The notes under the pieces: model-generated
Seen by the model: the letters and a program-made list of their open reading frames with translations, nothing else
Told to the model about the DNA's origin: nothing
Database searches by the model: none
DNA from: Planctomycetaceae bacterium
Lineage (GTDB): Bacteria > Planctomycetota > Planctomycetia > Pirellulales > UBA1268
Direction of reading: 5' to 3'
DNA length: 10,209 nucleotides
NCBI GenBank assembly: GCA_003488325.1
Contig: DNLZ01000117.1
Coordinates: 18,983-29,191, forward strand
Program-made: the position numbers and the translations under genes
Shown here: positions 1-7,626 of the stretch, piece after piece
How the letters are laid out: every line of letters starts with the position of its first letter
Position numbering within the stretch: position 1 is the first letter of the stretch

Positions 1-626
1 GGGCCGACCTGCCACCGCGCCGGCACCATCGTGGGGCCGCTGAAACCGACGGCAAGCGTGCCCCACGCGGCCTCCGCATCGGCACCGCCGAGCGTCGCCA
101 GCCGTGCCGGCTCGCCGACGAGCACGCGCACGAGATCGACGTCCCGCGCGAGCGATGCGAGCACCGCGTCACGGGTGCGCGATCCCATGCGGCGTTCCAG
201 CCGCAGGGTTTCGAGCGGGCCGAGGCTCCCGCCGCCGGCAAGCGCGACCTCGACCGCCCCGACGAGGCGGCCGATGTACGGATGGAGACGGGCCGGCAGC
301 CAGGGTATGAGCACCGCCCCCGAGTCGCGGCGGATCATGTCGAGCTCGTAGGCCCAGAGCATCGACGACTCGAGCGGGTGGGAGAGGACGAGCGTCCGCC
401 CGGCCTGCACGAGCAGCCGCACGGTGTCGGCGCGCAGGGTGGGTTCGTCTTCCGGCCAACCGTCGGAGCCGACGGCCACGGCCGCACAGGCGGCCTCATC
501 GAGGAGGCGGTCGACCGCGGGGCGGTCGGTGGGATCGGTGACGATGACGATTCGATCACCCCGTGCCGTCGCCGCCGCCACGAGGGCCTCGATGTCCGCG
601 CCACCTCCCACGACTCCGATCTGCAT
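1..626 (-). CDS. Gfo/Idh/MocA-like oxidoreductase, C-terminus beyond the left edge
   Basis: This reading frame has no stop in the window, so the gene is cut at its 3' end and 208 residues are visible. It opens with a beta strand and glycine-rich turn (MQIGVVGGGADIEALV), then a second strand ending in acidic residues near residues 25-31 (RIVIVTD). This is the start of an NAD(P)-binding Rossmann fold. A strand with LSHPLESSM (81-89) lies where Gfo/Idh/MocA proteins carry the EKP-like loop. Near 158-179, SLARDVDLVRVLVGEPARL resembles the family's 'H/D-hhDhhhhhhGEP' helix. That family oxidises or reduces sugars and related substrates with NAD(P). The classic EKP lysine is not evident, so substrate and activity cannot be named. 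The first ATG (626) is chosen because no other in-frame start lies close upstream. It diverges from cinA across a gap of about 87 bases. Confidence 0.6.
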   Translation of the reverse strand, partial: MQIGVVGGGADIEALVAAATARGDRIVIVTDPTDRPAVDRLLDEAACAAVAVGSDGWPEDEPTLRADTVRLLVQAGRTLVLSHPLESSMLWAYELDMIRRDSGAVLIPWLPARLHPYIGRLVGAVEVALAGGGSLGPLETLRLERRMGSRTRDAVLASLARDVDLVRVLVGEPARLATLGGADAEAAWGTLAVGFSGPTMVPARWQVG

Positions 627-713
627 GCCGGCATTGTGGTCGGCCCATGGGCGCGCGGCCAGTGCAGGGGATCGAGGCTGGGCAGGCGGCCGTATCGGAG
701 GTATAGACGGGGC

Positions 714-1943
714 ATGGGAGGTGCCGTGTCGCTCGTGGGTGAGGTGATCGCGATCGGCGACGAGCTCGTGTCGGGCCAGCGGCTCGACACGAACAGTCGC
801 TGGATTTCGGCGGAACTCGGCGTCCTGGGGATCCCCGTCAGGTTCCACACGACCGCCGCCGACACGCTCGAGGCGGGGATCGACGCCTTCCGGATCGCGT
901 GCACGCGGGCCGACGTCGTGATCGCAACCGGCGGTCTCGGTCCGACCGCGGACGACCTCACCCGCGACGTCCTCGCGATGGTCTCGGGTGCGCCGCTCGA
1001 GGAGTCGCCGGAGGCGTTGGCGATCATCGAGTCGCGATTCGCCCGACGCGGCGTCACGATGCCGGCGAGCAACCGGCATCAGGCGGCCTTTCCCCGCGGC
1101 AGCCGCATCATTCCCAACCCGCACGGCACCGCCCCCGGCATCGACGTGGACGTCGTGCTCGACGGACGGTCGAGTCGCGTCTTCGCGTTGCCCGGGGTGC
1201 CGGCCGAGATGCGCGTGATGTGGGAGCACACGGTCGGCCCCGCCCTGGTCGCGCTGCGGCCTGGCGGGGGCACGATCGTGCAGCGGCGGATCAAGTGCTT
1301 TGGCGCCGGCGAGAGCGCCATCGAGGCACGGCTGCCGGACCTCGTCCGCCGTGGCCGCGAGCCGATGGTCGGCATCACCGCCCACGAGGCCACCATCACG
1401 CTGCGGATCGCCGCAGCCGGCGCCGATGAGGCAGCCTGCCGCGCGGCCATCGCGGGAACGGAGTCCACGATCCGTGCCTGCCTCGGCGAGCTCGTCTACG
1501 GTGTCGAAGACGACGAGGTCGAGGACGCCGCGCTCGACGCCGTGCTCGGAGCGGGTGCCACGCTCGCCGTCGCGGAGATCGGGACGGAGGGACGCGTCGC
1601 CGCACTGCTCGCGCAGGCGCAGGGCCGTCGAGGGCATGCCGTCAGCGGATTCATCGGCGGCATCGTCCATCCGCCAGGCCCCGACGGCATGGCCGCGGAT
1701 TCCCTCGCCGCGGACGCTCGACGGCGTTTCGGCGCCACGCTCGCAATCGGCGTCGGTGCGGCCCGGCCCGGCCCGGAGTCTCGGGAGGTGGTGGACATCG
1801 TGCTCGTCGGCGACGCCTCGACCCGCCGCTGCGAGCACGTCCTCGGCGGCGGCCCCCTGCTGGCGGCGTCCCGGGCCGCGAAGACGGCGGTCGACCTGGT
1901 GCGCCGCGAGACGGCGCAGGCATTGGGGATCAGGTCCCGATGA
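714..1943 (+). CDS. cinA: CinA-family protein with degenerate C-terminal domain
   Basis: The protein has 409 residues, the usual CinA length. The N-terminal molybdopterin-binding-like (COG1058) domain is well preserved: VIAIGDELVSG (11-21), DTNSRW (25-30), ATGGLGPTADDLT (71-83), PASNRHQAAFP (117-127), NPHGTAPG (135-142) and ALPGVPAEM (158-166). In studied CinA proteins this domain hydrolyses ADP-ribose, and the C-terminal domain deamidates NMN in pyridine nucleotide salvage. Here the C-terminal part (about 265-400) lacks the family signatures: ESCTGG has become EIGTEG (288-293), the YSN..K region is replaced by VHPPGPDG, and TGIAGP is not recognisable. The ADP-ribose pyrophosphatase role is therefore plausible and NMN deamidation doubtful. 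ATG 714 has GGAGG 12 bases upstream (697-701). GTG 726, with GGAGG four bases upstream (717-721), is an equally possible start. The open frame extends upstream to 282, but that stretch lies over the divergent gene. The stop overlaps the next gene's start. Confidence 0.88.
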   Translation: MGGAVSLVGEVIAIGDELVSGQRLDTNSRWISAELGVLGIPVRFHTTAADTLEAGIDAFRIACTRADVVIATGGLGPTADDLTRDVLAMVSGAPLEESPEALAIIESRFARRGVTMPASNRHQAAFPRGSRIIPNPHGTAPGIDVDVVLDGRSSRVFALPGVPAEMRVMWEHTVGPALVALRPGGGTIVQRRIKCFGAGESAIEARLPDLVRRGREPMVGITAHEATITLRIAAAGADEAACRAAIAGTESTIRACLGELVYGVEDDEVEDAALDAVLGAGATLAVAEIGTEGRVAALLAQAQGRRGHAVSGFIGGIVHPPGPDGMAADSLAADARRRFGATLAIGVGAARPGPESREVVDIVLVGDASTRRCEHVLGGGPLLAASRAAKTAVDLVRRETAQALGIRSR

Positions 1944-3058
1944 CGCCTCCCGATCGTGCGCCGCTGCTTCGATCCGCAGACGTGCGCACGCTCGTCCTGT
2001 TCAGCGGCCTGGTCGTGCTCGTCGTCCTGCTCGCATGGCCATCGTTCGTCGGCCGACTCCACTATGCCCGGACGCGCGCCGAACTGCGGGCGATCCGTGA
2101 TGCCGCCAAGGTGGCCGAACTCTCGTCGGTGGGCAAGCTCTTCACCACGCTCGCCCGGCTCGTCGGCCCGGCCGTCGTCAACGTCACCGCGAAGCGCCGG
2201 ATCGTGATCGTCGCCGACGAGATCGCCGCGCTCCGTGGAGGCGGCCTGACCGGCGCCACCGACGAGGTGGTCGGCTCGGGGGTCGTGGTCGCGGCGGACG
2301 GGGTGGTCGTCACCAACTACCACGTCGTCGCCCGGAGCGACGCGATCGAGGTCGCCCTCGCGGACGGCCGGCGATTCGCCGCCGATCTCCTCGGGGCCGA
2401 TGCCGCGACCGACCTGGCCGTCCTGCGGATCGATGCCCGCGACCTGCCCACCGCCCAGTGGGGCGACAGCGACACCGTGGAGGTGGGCGAGATGGTCTGG
2501 GCGTTCGGCAACCCGTTCGGTCTCGAGCGCACGCTCACCTATGGGATCGTCAGCGGCATCGGACGACGGGGCGTGGTGGGCAATCCGCTGCAGGAATTCC
2601 TGCAGACCGACGCGTCGATCAATCCCGGCAACTCCGGTGGACCGCTGGTCGACGTGCATGGCCACGTGATGGGCATCACGACCGCGATCGTGGGCCGCTC
2701 CAACACGGGCATCGGCTTCGCGATCCCGAGCAACACCGCGCGGGTGGTGAGCGAGCAGATTCTCGCCAACGGCCACGTCGAGCGCGGCTATGTCGGCATG
2801 GCCCTGCGGCCGGTCGCGACGGGAGGGCCGGGGGCCGAGGTCGTCGCCGTCGAAAAGGACTCGCCGGCGGCCTTGGCGGGGCTCGTGCCGGGGGACGTCG
2901 TCCGCTCCTTCGACGGTGACGAGGTGCCCGATCCGGCGGCCCTCGTGCTGATGCTCACGCGAGCGAGGGTCGGCACGGAGGCGTCGCTCGAGGTCGAGCG
3001 CGGCGGCACGACCCGCACGGTGCCGATCCGCATCGGCAGGCGGCCCAGGGACCTCTGA
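1940..3058 (+). CDS. Membrane-anchored HtrA/DegP-like serine protease with one PDZ domain
   Basis: The protein has 372 residues. After a short N-terminus, residues about 16-38 form one hydrophobic segment with no obvious cleavage site. This suggests a signal anchor that places the rest in the periplasm, as in DegS. The trypsin-like domain has a complete triad: His128 in VVVTNYHVV, Asp158 in ATDLAVL, and Ser232 in INPGNSGGPL, with the usual GIGFAIPS after it (257-264). A single PDZ domain follows (about 283-366; YVGMALRP, then SPAALAGLVPGDVV). Such proteases degrade or sense misfolded envelope proteins, with PDZ domains binding exposed C-termini. The ATG overlaps the cinA stop by four bases (ATGA), so translation is probably coupled to cinA. 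Only a weak AGG lies five bases upstream. A regulatory protease of the DegS kind and a general one cannot be told apart here. Confidence 0.92.
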   Translation: MTPPDRAPLLRSADVRTLVLFSGLVVLVVLLAWPSFVGRLHYARTRAELRAIRDAAKVAELSSVGKLFTTLARLVGPAVVNVTAKRRIVIVADEIAALRGGGLTGATDEVVGSGVVVAADGVVVTNYHVVARSDAIEVALADGRRFAADLLGADAATDLAVLRIDARDLPTAQWGDSDTVEVGEMVWAFGNPFGLERTLTYGIVSGIGRRGVVGNPLQEFLQTDASINPGNSGGPLVDVHGHVMGITTAIVGRSNTGIGFAIPSNTARVVSEQILANGHVERGYVGMALRPVATGGPGAEVVAVEKDSPAALAGLVPGDVVRSFDGDEVPDPAALVLMLTRARVGTEASLEVERGGTTRTVPIRIGRRPRDL

Positions 3059-3084
3059 TCGCCGCGCGAGCGCGTCCGACCCGG

Positions 3085-6000
3085 TCAGCCACCGGCCGCC
3101 TCGTCCGGGCGCGACACGCGATCCGGTGCCGGGCCGCGTCCGTCGCCGCCGGCGTCGGGCTCCTCGTCGAGCATCTTCGTGAAGTCGAAGTCGCCGAAGC
3201 CGCCGCCGAAGTTGAACGACTCGCCTCCCGTGGCGTCAGCCGCGGCGACGGCCGCCGCCGCGGCCGGTGGTGCGTGCGGCGCGGCGGCCGGGGCCGGTCG
3301 GGCCGCCGGATCTCCCTGCGGTCGCGCCGCCATCCGTCCCGCCACGTCGGCGAGCCATTCGGGAGACGGGAACGCGTAGGGGCGGAACTTTTCGAGCGTG
3401 CCGGTCTCCTCGTGGATGAAGAGCGCCCGCTGCGGGCCGAGCTTCGCGGCGAGCGGACTGTCGACGAGCTGGCTCGAGTCCGAGCTGCTCATCTGGAAGA
3501 GCACGCGCAGCTCGAACTCCTTGATGGCGTTGCGCTCGAAGGTCCGCTGCAGGTTCGTCAGCGAGTCGCACCAGATGAGCGTGTGGATGCCGACGGTCGG
3601 CCCGTCACGCAGGATCGTCATGAAGTTTTCCGCCGGCCCGGCCTGCTTGTCACCGCCGAACGAGAAGCCGAAATCGCCCTCGCTGCGCCGCAGTTCGCGG
3701 AACCGGGCGAGGTCGCGCACCACGAGGAAGACCGCCTCGCCGTCGAGCACCTGCTCATCGAGACGCCGCTTCACCTCGGCGGCGAGCTGGGCCATCCCCG
3801 CCGCCACGGCCAGCCGGCCCACGACCTCGACCTCGTGGGGCAGGGCGGTGGCGAGCTTCTCGAGCATGATGTCGGGCTTCTCCTCGGCGATCGCGGGCTC
3901 GAGCAGCACGAAGCGTCCCGGCCGCCCGAGCGCCCCGCCCGGATGCGGATCGAGGCCGGAGGCGAGGCTCACCATCGCCATCGCCAGCAGGCTCGTGCCG
4001 AGGTCCTCGCGCTGGCCGACGATGAGCATGTTGGCACCGCCCTGGCGCCGGAAGATGGCGGCCGTCGGATCCTTGATCGCGATCGCGTCCCCCATCCAGG
4101 CCAGCGGCGCGACCGGCTCACGGCCATGGACCGTTCCGTGGGCGAGGAGTTCGGTGAGCAGCGCATTGCCGGCGGGATCCGCGGCCTCGTTGCCGTCGAA
4201 CACGATCCGCGGCAGATGGGGGATGTCGGTGCGGCGATCGGCGAGCGTCCGCAGCGCCCCGAGGTAGCGTTCCCGACGCTCGTCGTTGAGGAACACCACC
4301 TGGAACGGACTGTTGCCGTCGACCATGCCGTTGGCGTCGTTGTAAATCGCCTCGCCGGGCCGGGTGAGCAGTCGGGCGGCCGTATTGTCCTCGGACAGGA
4401 TGAGACTCGAGTCGGCCTCGTTGCACTGGAGGGCCACGCGCACCGCCATCTGACCCATCGTCGCGCGGGGCAGGCTGTACGATCCGCCGAGCGTCTGCGA
4501 GCCGAGCAGCACGTGCATGCCGAACGCACGACCCTGGCGGACGAGGCGGTCGAGGATGAGCGATGCGTCCTGCGCGAGCTTGTCGTCCTCGACGAACATC
4601 TCCTGAAACTCGTCGATGAGCAGGAGGATGCGCGGCATCGGATCGGCGTGCCCGGTCCGCCGGAAGCCGGCCACGTCCTGCACGGAGAGCTCGCGGAACA
4701 GGTCGCCGCGTCGCTTCAATTCGGCGTCGAGCTGCTGGAGCACCGAGAGTCCGAACTCACGTTCGCTCTCAATCGCGATGACGCGGGCATGCGGCAGACG
4801 GTAGTGGTCGTAGAGCTTGAACTCGACGCCCTTCTTGAAGTCGATGAGATAGAACTGGATCTCGTTCGGGCTGTACTGCAGCGCGAGACTCGTGATCATC
4901 GCGTGCATGAGGGTCGACTTGCCGGAGCCGGTCTTGCCGGCGATGAGGGCGTGCTGGCTGGTGCCCTTGCCGAGCCGCAGGTACTGCAGCTTCTTCGCTC
5001 CCGCCGGGCCGAGCGGCGCGAGCACCTCGCTCGCCGTGCTCCCCTTCCACCATTCCTCCTCGGGCGGCGCCACGCGGTCGAACGGCACCTCGACCCGCTT
5101 CGCGGCCTTCGCCGCCTTGCCGACCCGCTGGATGATCCGCGTGAAGATCTCGTCGGATGGCGCCGCCTCGACGGTGAGCGGCCACTTCGCGAACTCCTCG
5201 TCCTGCCAGGTGAAAGTGCCCCCGGCGAGGTTCAGCACGGTCGCGTGCTGCTCGAGTTCGGCGAGACTGAACCCGGAGGGCATGACCTGCTTCGGGTCGA
5301 CCGAGACGATGACGTACACGCCGCAACGCGGCCCCGACGCGGCGATGCTGGCGAGCCGCCGGGCACTCGTCTCGGTGAAGTTCGCGGGGAAGTTGGCGAC
5401 GCAGACGAACTTGTAGGGTTCCGCGACTTCCGCATCGGCGTTGTAGTCACCGATCGAGGTGTACTCGTTGCGGAGATACTTTTGGATGACCACCTCCATC
5501 TGCTCGGTGATGTCGCCGAGCTTCTCCTCGATCAGCGGCGGCTCGGTCCAGATGCGGCTGGTCACCAGCAGTTCGTCGTGGTCGGCCAGGTGCATGAAGC
5601 CGGCGAACTGCTTGCCGAGTCCGAGGGGGTCGATGATCGTGAACCGGGTTTGTCCCGCGGGAATGCCGGTGGCGATCCGCAGCATGAGCGCCTGCATGAG
5701 CGCGGAGGAGGTCTCCTTCTGCTCGGCCGACGTCCGGATCACGAGCGAGGCCTGCTCGGGCCACGGCACCGTCGCGGGCTGCTTCCACTCCGTCGGGCCG
5801 AAGGCATTGAGTTCGGACACGTCCGACACCCCGCCGGGCAGCTTGGCGAGCGAGAGGCCGAGGTCGCCGAATCGCAGACCGGGCGGCACCGCGGAAGGGA
5901 GGGGCACGTCGTCCTGCGCGAGCTCGTCCCACGGCAGGAAGGCCTCGGCGTCGAGCCTGCCGGCCTCCGCATAGACCGCCGCGGTGCGCTCCCGCACCTC

Positions 6001-7296
6001 GCGCCATGCGGCGGTCATCTCCCCCCAGCGGTCGTCCCGTCGCCGATCCGCCTTCGCGATCCGTTCGTCACGGGATGCCTCACGCGTCCGCACCTCCTCG
6101 GCCAGGGCCGAGTCGAGTGCCGCGAGGCGCGCGGGATACTTCCGCTCCGCCTCATCGACGACTGCGGCGATCTTCTGCCGCAGGCCCTCGATCGCCGCGG
6201 TGTACTGCGATTCGAGCTCGCCGGTGGCCCGCTCCCGCTGCGTCGTCAGCGCCGTGAGCTTCGCCTCCACCCGCGCCTTGCGGGCCGCCGTCTCCTGCTC
6301 GTACTGCTTCTCGATCTGCTTCGCCAGTTCATCGCGGCGGGCCTCCAGCCGCCGCCTGCAGTCGGGTCCATGCTCGTGGGCCCGCGTCGCGATCCCGCGG
6401 AGGCCCGCCCAGTCGTGCCCGAGGCGCACGCGGGCACGACCGACCGCCCGCAGCACCTGCCAGAGCGCCACGCCCATTCCGGCCGATGCCAGCACGGCGC
6501 CGATCACCGCCGGGACGAGGAGCCGTCCCGCTCCTTCGCCGGTGACTCCGGCTGGAACCGCGAAGAACGCCCCGACTGCCGCCAGCAGGCCGACCAGCCA
6601 CGGCAGCGCGATCGCGGCGCCGAGCATGCCACCGGAGAAGGCCCGCCGGGCGGCACGATCCCCGAGCAGCGCCTTCGCCTGTTCGGCGATCGAGGCCCGC
6701 AGCGCCTCGACGAGGGCGAGCGGGTTCTTGGTGTCGGCGGCGGCGGACGCAAAGCGATCCGTCTCGGCGGGATCGACCGTTTCGACCTGGGTCGACTCCG
6801 GCACCTTCCACTGCTTCAACTGCTTCGCGACACGGCCCGCGTCCTGATCGATCTCACCCAGGAGCCGTGTCAGATCCTTCTCCGCCTTCTGGAAGAGCCT
6901 CGGCGGCTGCTTCCGCTTGTCCTTGAAAACCTCCTGCGCGGTGTTGGACTCGAATTCCTCGTCCTCCCGCGTCTTCTGCTCCTCCTGCCTCGACTTCCGA
7001 TCGATGGCGGAGGCCTTCGACCGCCGCGCGTCGTCGAGTTCCTTCTTCTTGGCACTCTCATGTGCTCGGGCCTTCTCGAGCACGTCGGCATGCTCCGTGC
7101 GCGTGGCGTCGGCCTCGGCCGCATGCTTCGCGCGGGCCGAGCGGATCGCGGCCTCGGCGGCGGTGCGGGCCTGTTCGGTCTCGGCGACGTGTTCGGCGGT
7201 GATCTCCTGCTCGAGGCGGACCCGTTCGGCGGCAGCCCGCCGGAGCGACTCGATCTGCGTGCGGAGGACGTCGGGGTGATAGGAGGACTGGTGCAC
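3085..7296 (-). CDS. EssC/EccC-like FtsK/SpoIIIE ATPase of a type VII-like secretion system
   Basis: The protein has 1403 residues, a length close to EssC or a fused EccCa/EccCb. Order of parts: a charged coiled coil (about 15-115); two transmembrane segments (about 222-248 and 258-282) with a short loop between; a second long coiled coil (about 312-445); then three FtsK-like modules. Module 1 (about 485-735) has no P-loop (RTSAEQKETSSAL near 521). Module 2 (about 745-1030) is intact: Walker A GKTGSGKST (787-795), LIDFKKGVEF (817-826), Walker B LLLIDEF (891-897), and a conserved arginine region MAVRVALQC (950-958). Module 3 (about 1060-1312) has a degraded loop, GQREDLGTS (1094-1102). A low-complexity Ala/Pro linker (1328-1353) leads to a Phe/Gly/Asp tail. 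Family knowledge says such ATPases drive export of WXG100 proteins across the inner membrane, and the three genes upstream fit that. No FHA domain is present. The start is GTG, with AGGG three bases upstream. It converges on the HtrA gene with a 26-base gap. Confidence 0.88.
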   Translation of the reverse strand: MHQSSYHPDVLRTQIESLRRAAAERVRLEQEITAEHVAETEQARTAAEAAIRSARAKHAAEADATRTEHADVLEKARAHESAKKKELDDARRSKASAIDRKSRQEEQKTREDEEFESNTAQEVFKDKRKQPPRLFQKAEKDLTRLLGEIDQDAGRVAKQLKQWKVPESTQVETVDPAETDRFASAAADTKNPLALVEALRASIAEQAKALLGDRAARRAFSGGMLGAAIALPWLVGLLAAVGAFFAVPAGVTGEGAGRLLVPAVIGAVLASAGMGVALWQVLRAVGRARVRLGHDWAGLRGIATRAHEHGPDCRRRLEARRDELAKQIEKQYEQETAARKARVEAKLTALTTQRERATGELESQYTAAIEGLRQKIAAVVDEAERKYPARLAALDSALAEEVRTREASRDERIAKADRRRDDRWGEMTAAWREVRERTAAVYAEAGRLDAEAFLPWDELAQDDVPLPSAVPPGLRFGDLGLSLAKLPGGVSDVSELNAFGPTEWKQPATVPWPEQASLVIRTSAEQKETSSALMQALMLRIATGIPAGQTRFTIIDPLGLGKQFAGFMHLADHDELLVTSRIWTEPPLIEEKLGDITEQMEVVIQKYLRNEYTSIGDYNADAEVAEPYKFVCVANFPANFTETSARRLASIAASGPRCGVYVIVSVDPKQVMPSGFSLAELEQHATVLNLAGGTFTWQDEEFAKWPLTVEAAPSDEIFTRIIQRVGKAAKAAKRVEVPFDRVAPPEEEWWKGSTASEVLAPLGPAGAKKLQYLRLGKGTSQHALIAGKTGSGKSTLMHAMITSLALQYSPNEIQFYLIDFKKGVEFKLYDHYRLPHARVIAIESEREFGLSVLQQLDAELKRRGDLFRELSVQDVAGFRRTGHADPMPRILLLIDEFQEMFVEDDKLAQDASLILDRLVRQGRAFGMHVLLGSQTLGGSYSLPRATMGQMAVRVALQCNEADSSLILSEDNTAARLLTRPGEAIYNDANGMVDGNSPFQVVFLNDERRERYLGALRTLADRRTDIPHLPRIVFDGNEAADPAGNALLTELLAHGTVHGREPVAPLAWMGDAIAIKDPTAAIFRRQGGANMLIVGQREDLGTSLLAMAMVSLASGLDPHPGGALGRPGRFVLLEPAIAEEKPDIMLEKLATALPHEVEVVGRLAVAAGMAQLAAEVKRRLDEQVLDGEAVFLVVRDLARFRELRRSEGDFGFSFGGDKQAGPAENFMTILRDGPTVGIHTLIWCDSLTNLQRTFERNAIKEFELRVLFQMSSSDSSQLVDSPLAAKLGPQRALFIHEETGTLEKFRPYAFPSPEWLADVAGRMAARPQGDPAARPAPAAAPHAPPAAAAAVAAADATGGESFNFGGGFGDFDFTKMLDEEPDAGGDGRGPAPDRVSRPDEAAGG

Positions 7297-7389
7297 GATC
7301 CCTGCATCCCTAAGGGTGGAAACGAGCGGTGGAAACTGGTGAGGAGAAAAAAGGAAAGGGCGGGGGCGGCCGCGTGAGGCACGGTGGCG
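7297..7389 (-). other. 93-base spacer between the second WXG gene and the ATPase gene
   Basis: This is the only sizeable gap inside the operon. On the transcribed strand an imperfect hairpin spans the upstream stop codon (7393-7374: outer stem GTGA/TCAC, one G-G mismatch, two inner pairs, six-base loop). About 20 bases further on comes a pyrimidine tract with six T residues (7352-7347). It is far less GC-rich than its surroundings. It could be an attenuator that lowers ATPase expression relative to the small proteins, or a site for a second promoter. The hairpin-to-T distance is too long for a standard intrinsic terminator. Confidence 0.35.
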
Positions 7390-7626
7390 TCACACGCCGT
7401 CCTGGTCACTCACGTCGCGGGCGGCTCGGGCGAGCACCTCGGCCAGACGACCGATCGATTCGAGCGTTTCCTTGACGCTCGGCGTGAGCGGCTCGATGGC
7501 CCGCTCGTGGAACGCCTTCGCGGTGCCGTCGTGCCACGCGTCGCGGGCGGCCTCCCACTTGAGGTTGAGCTGTTTGAGCGACAGCGCGAGCTTCGACGCG
7601 CCGCCGGAGAGGTCGCCGATCTTCAT
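7390..7626 (-). CDS. Small WXG100-like (Esx-type) protein, 78 aa
   Basis: This is a 78-residue, nearly all-helical protein without a signal peptide. Two predicted helices (about 10-30 and 47-72) flank a turn containing W31-H-D33-G34 and F39. The size, helix-turn-helix layout and turn tryptophan match WXG100/ESAT-6 family proteins, which are exported as helical hairpin dimers by FtsK-type ATPases. The exact W-x-G is missing. The W-x-D-x5-F pattern is shared with the 90-aa protein at the head of the operon, suggesting the two are paralogues or partners. The C-terminus (DVSDQDGV) shows no Y-x-x-x-D/E export signal of the mycobacterial kind. A good ribosome binding site, GGAGG at 7638-7634, lies seven bases before the ATG. 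The start overlaps the upstream gene's stop by four bases, implying coupled translation. A substrate and a chaperone-like partner are both possible roles. Confidence 0.7.
   Translation of the reverse strand: MKIGDLSGGASKLALSLKQLNLKWEAARDAWHDGTAKAFHERAIEPLTPSVKETLESIGRLAEVLARAARDVSDQDGV

Noticed and set aside
702..707. TATAGA before cinA as a -10 element.
   Set aside because: No -35 partner is visible, and it would place the transcription start at or beyond the ATG, so I leave it unlisted.
282..713. N-terminal extension of the cinA reading frame by 144 codons.
   Set aside because: It overlaps the coding part of the divergent oxidoreductase gene and has no counterpart in CinA proteins, which begin just before the VIAIGDE strand.
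1496..2776. A minus-strand open frame of about 426 codons opposite cinA and the protease gene.
   Set aside because: It runs opposite the catalytic motifs of both real genes and shows no recognisable domain, so it is an antisense shadow.
3063..3074. CGCG-CGAG-CGCG hairpin between the protease gene and the ATPase gene as a shared terminator.
   Set aside because: The stem is only four base pairs with no T tract, and such CG runs are common by chance here.
3274..7377. A very long plus-strand open frame opposite the ATPase gene.
   Set aside because: Its translation is a low-complexity Arg/Leu/Glu/Gly-rich string with no family motif, and the opposite strand carries clear ATPase motifs. Long antisense frames are normal at this GC content.
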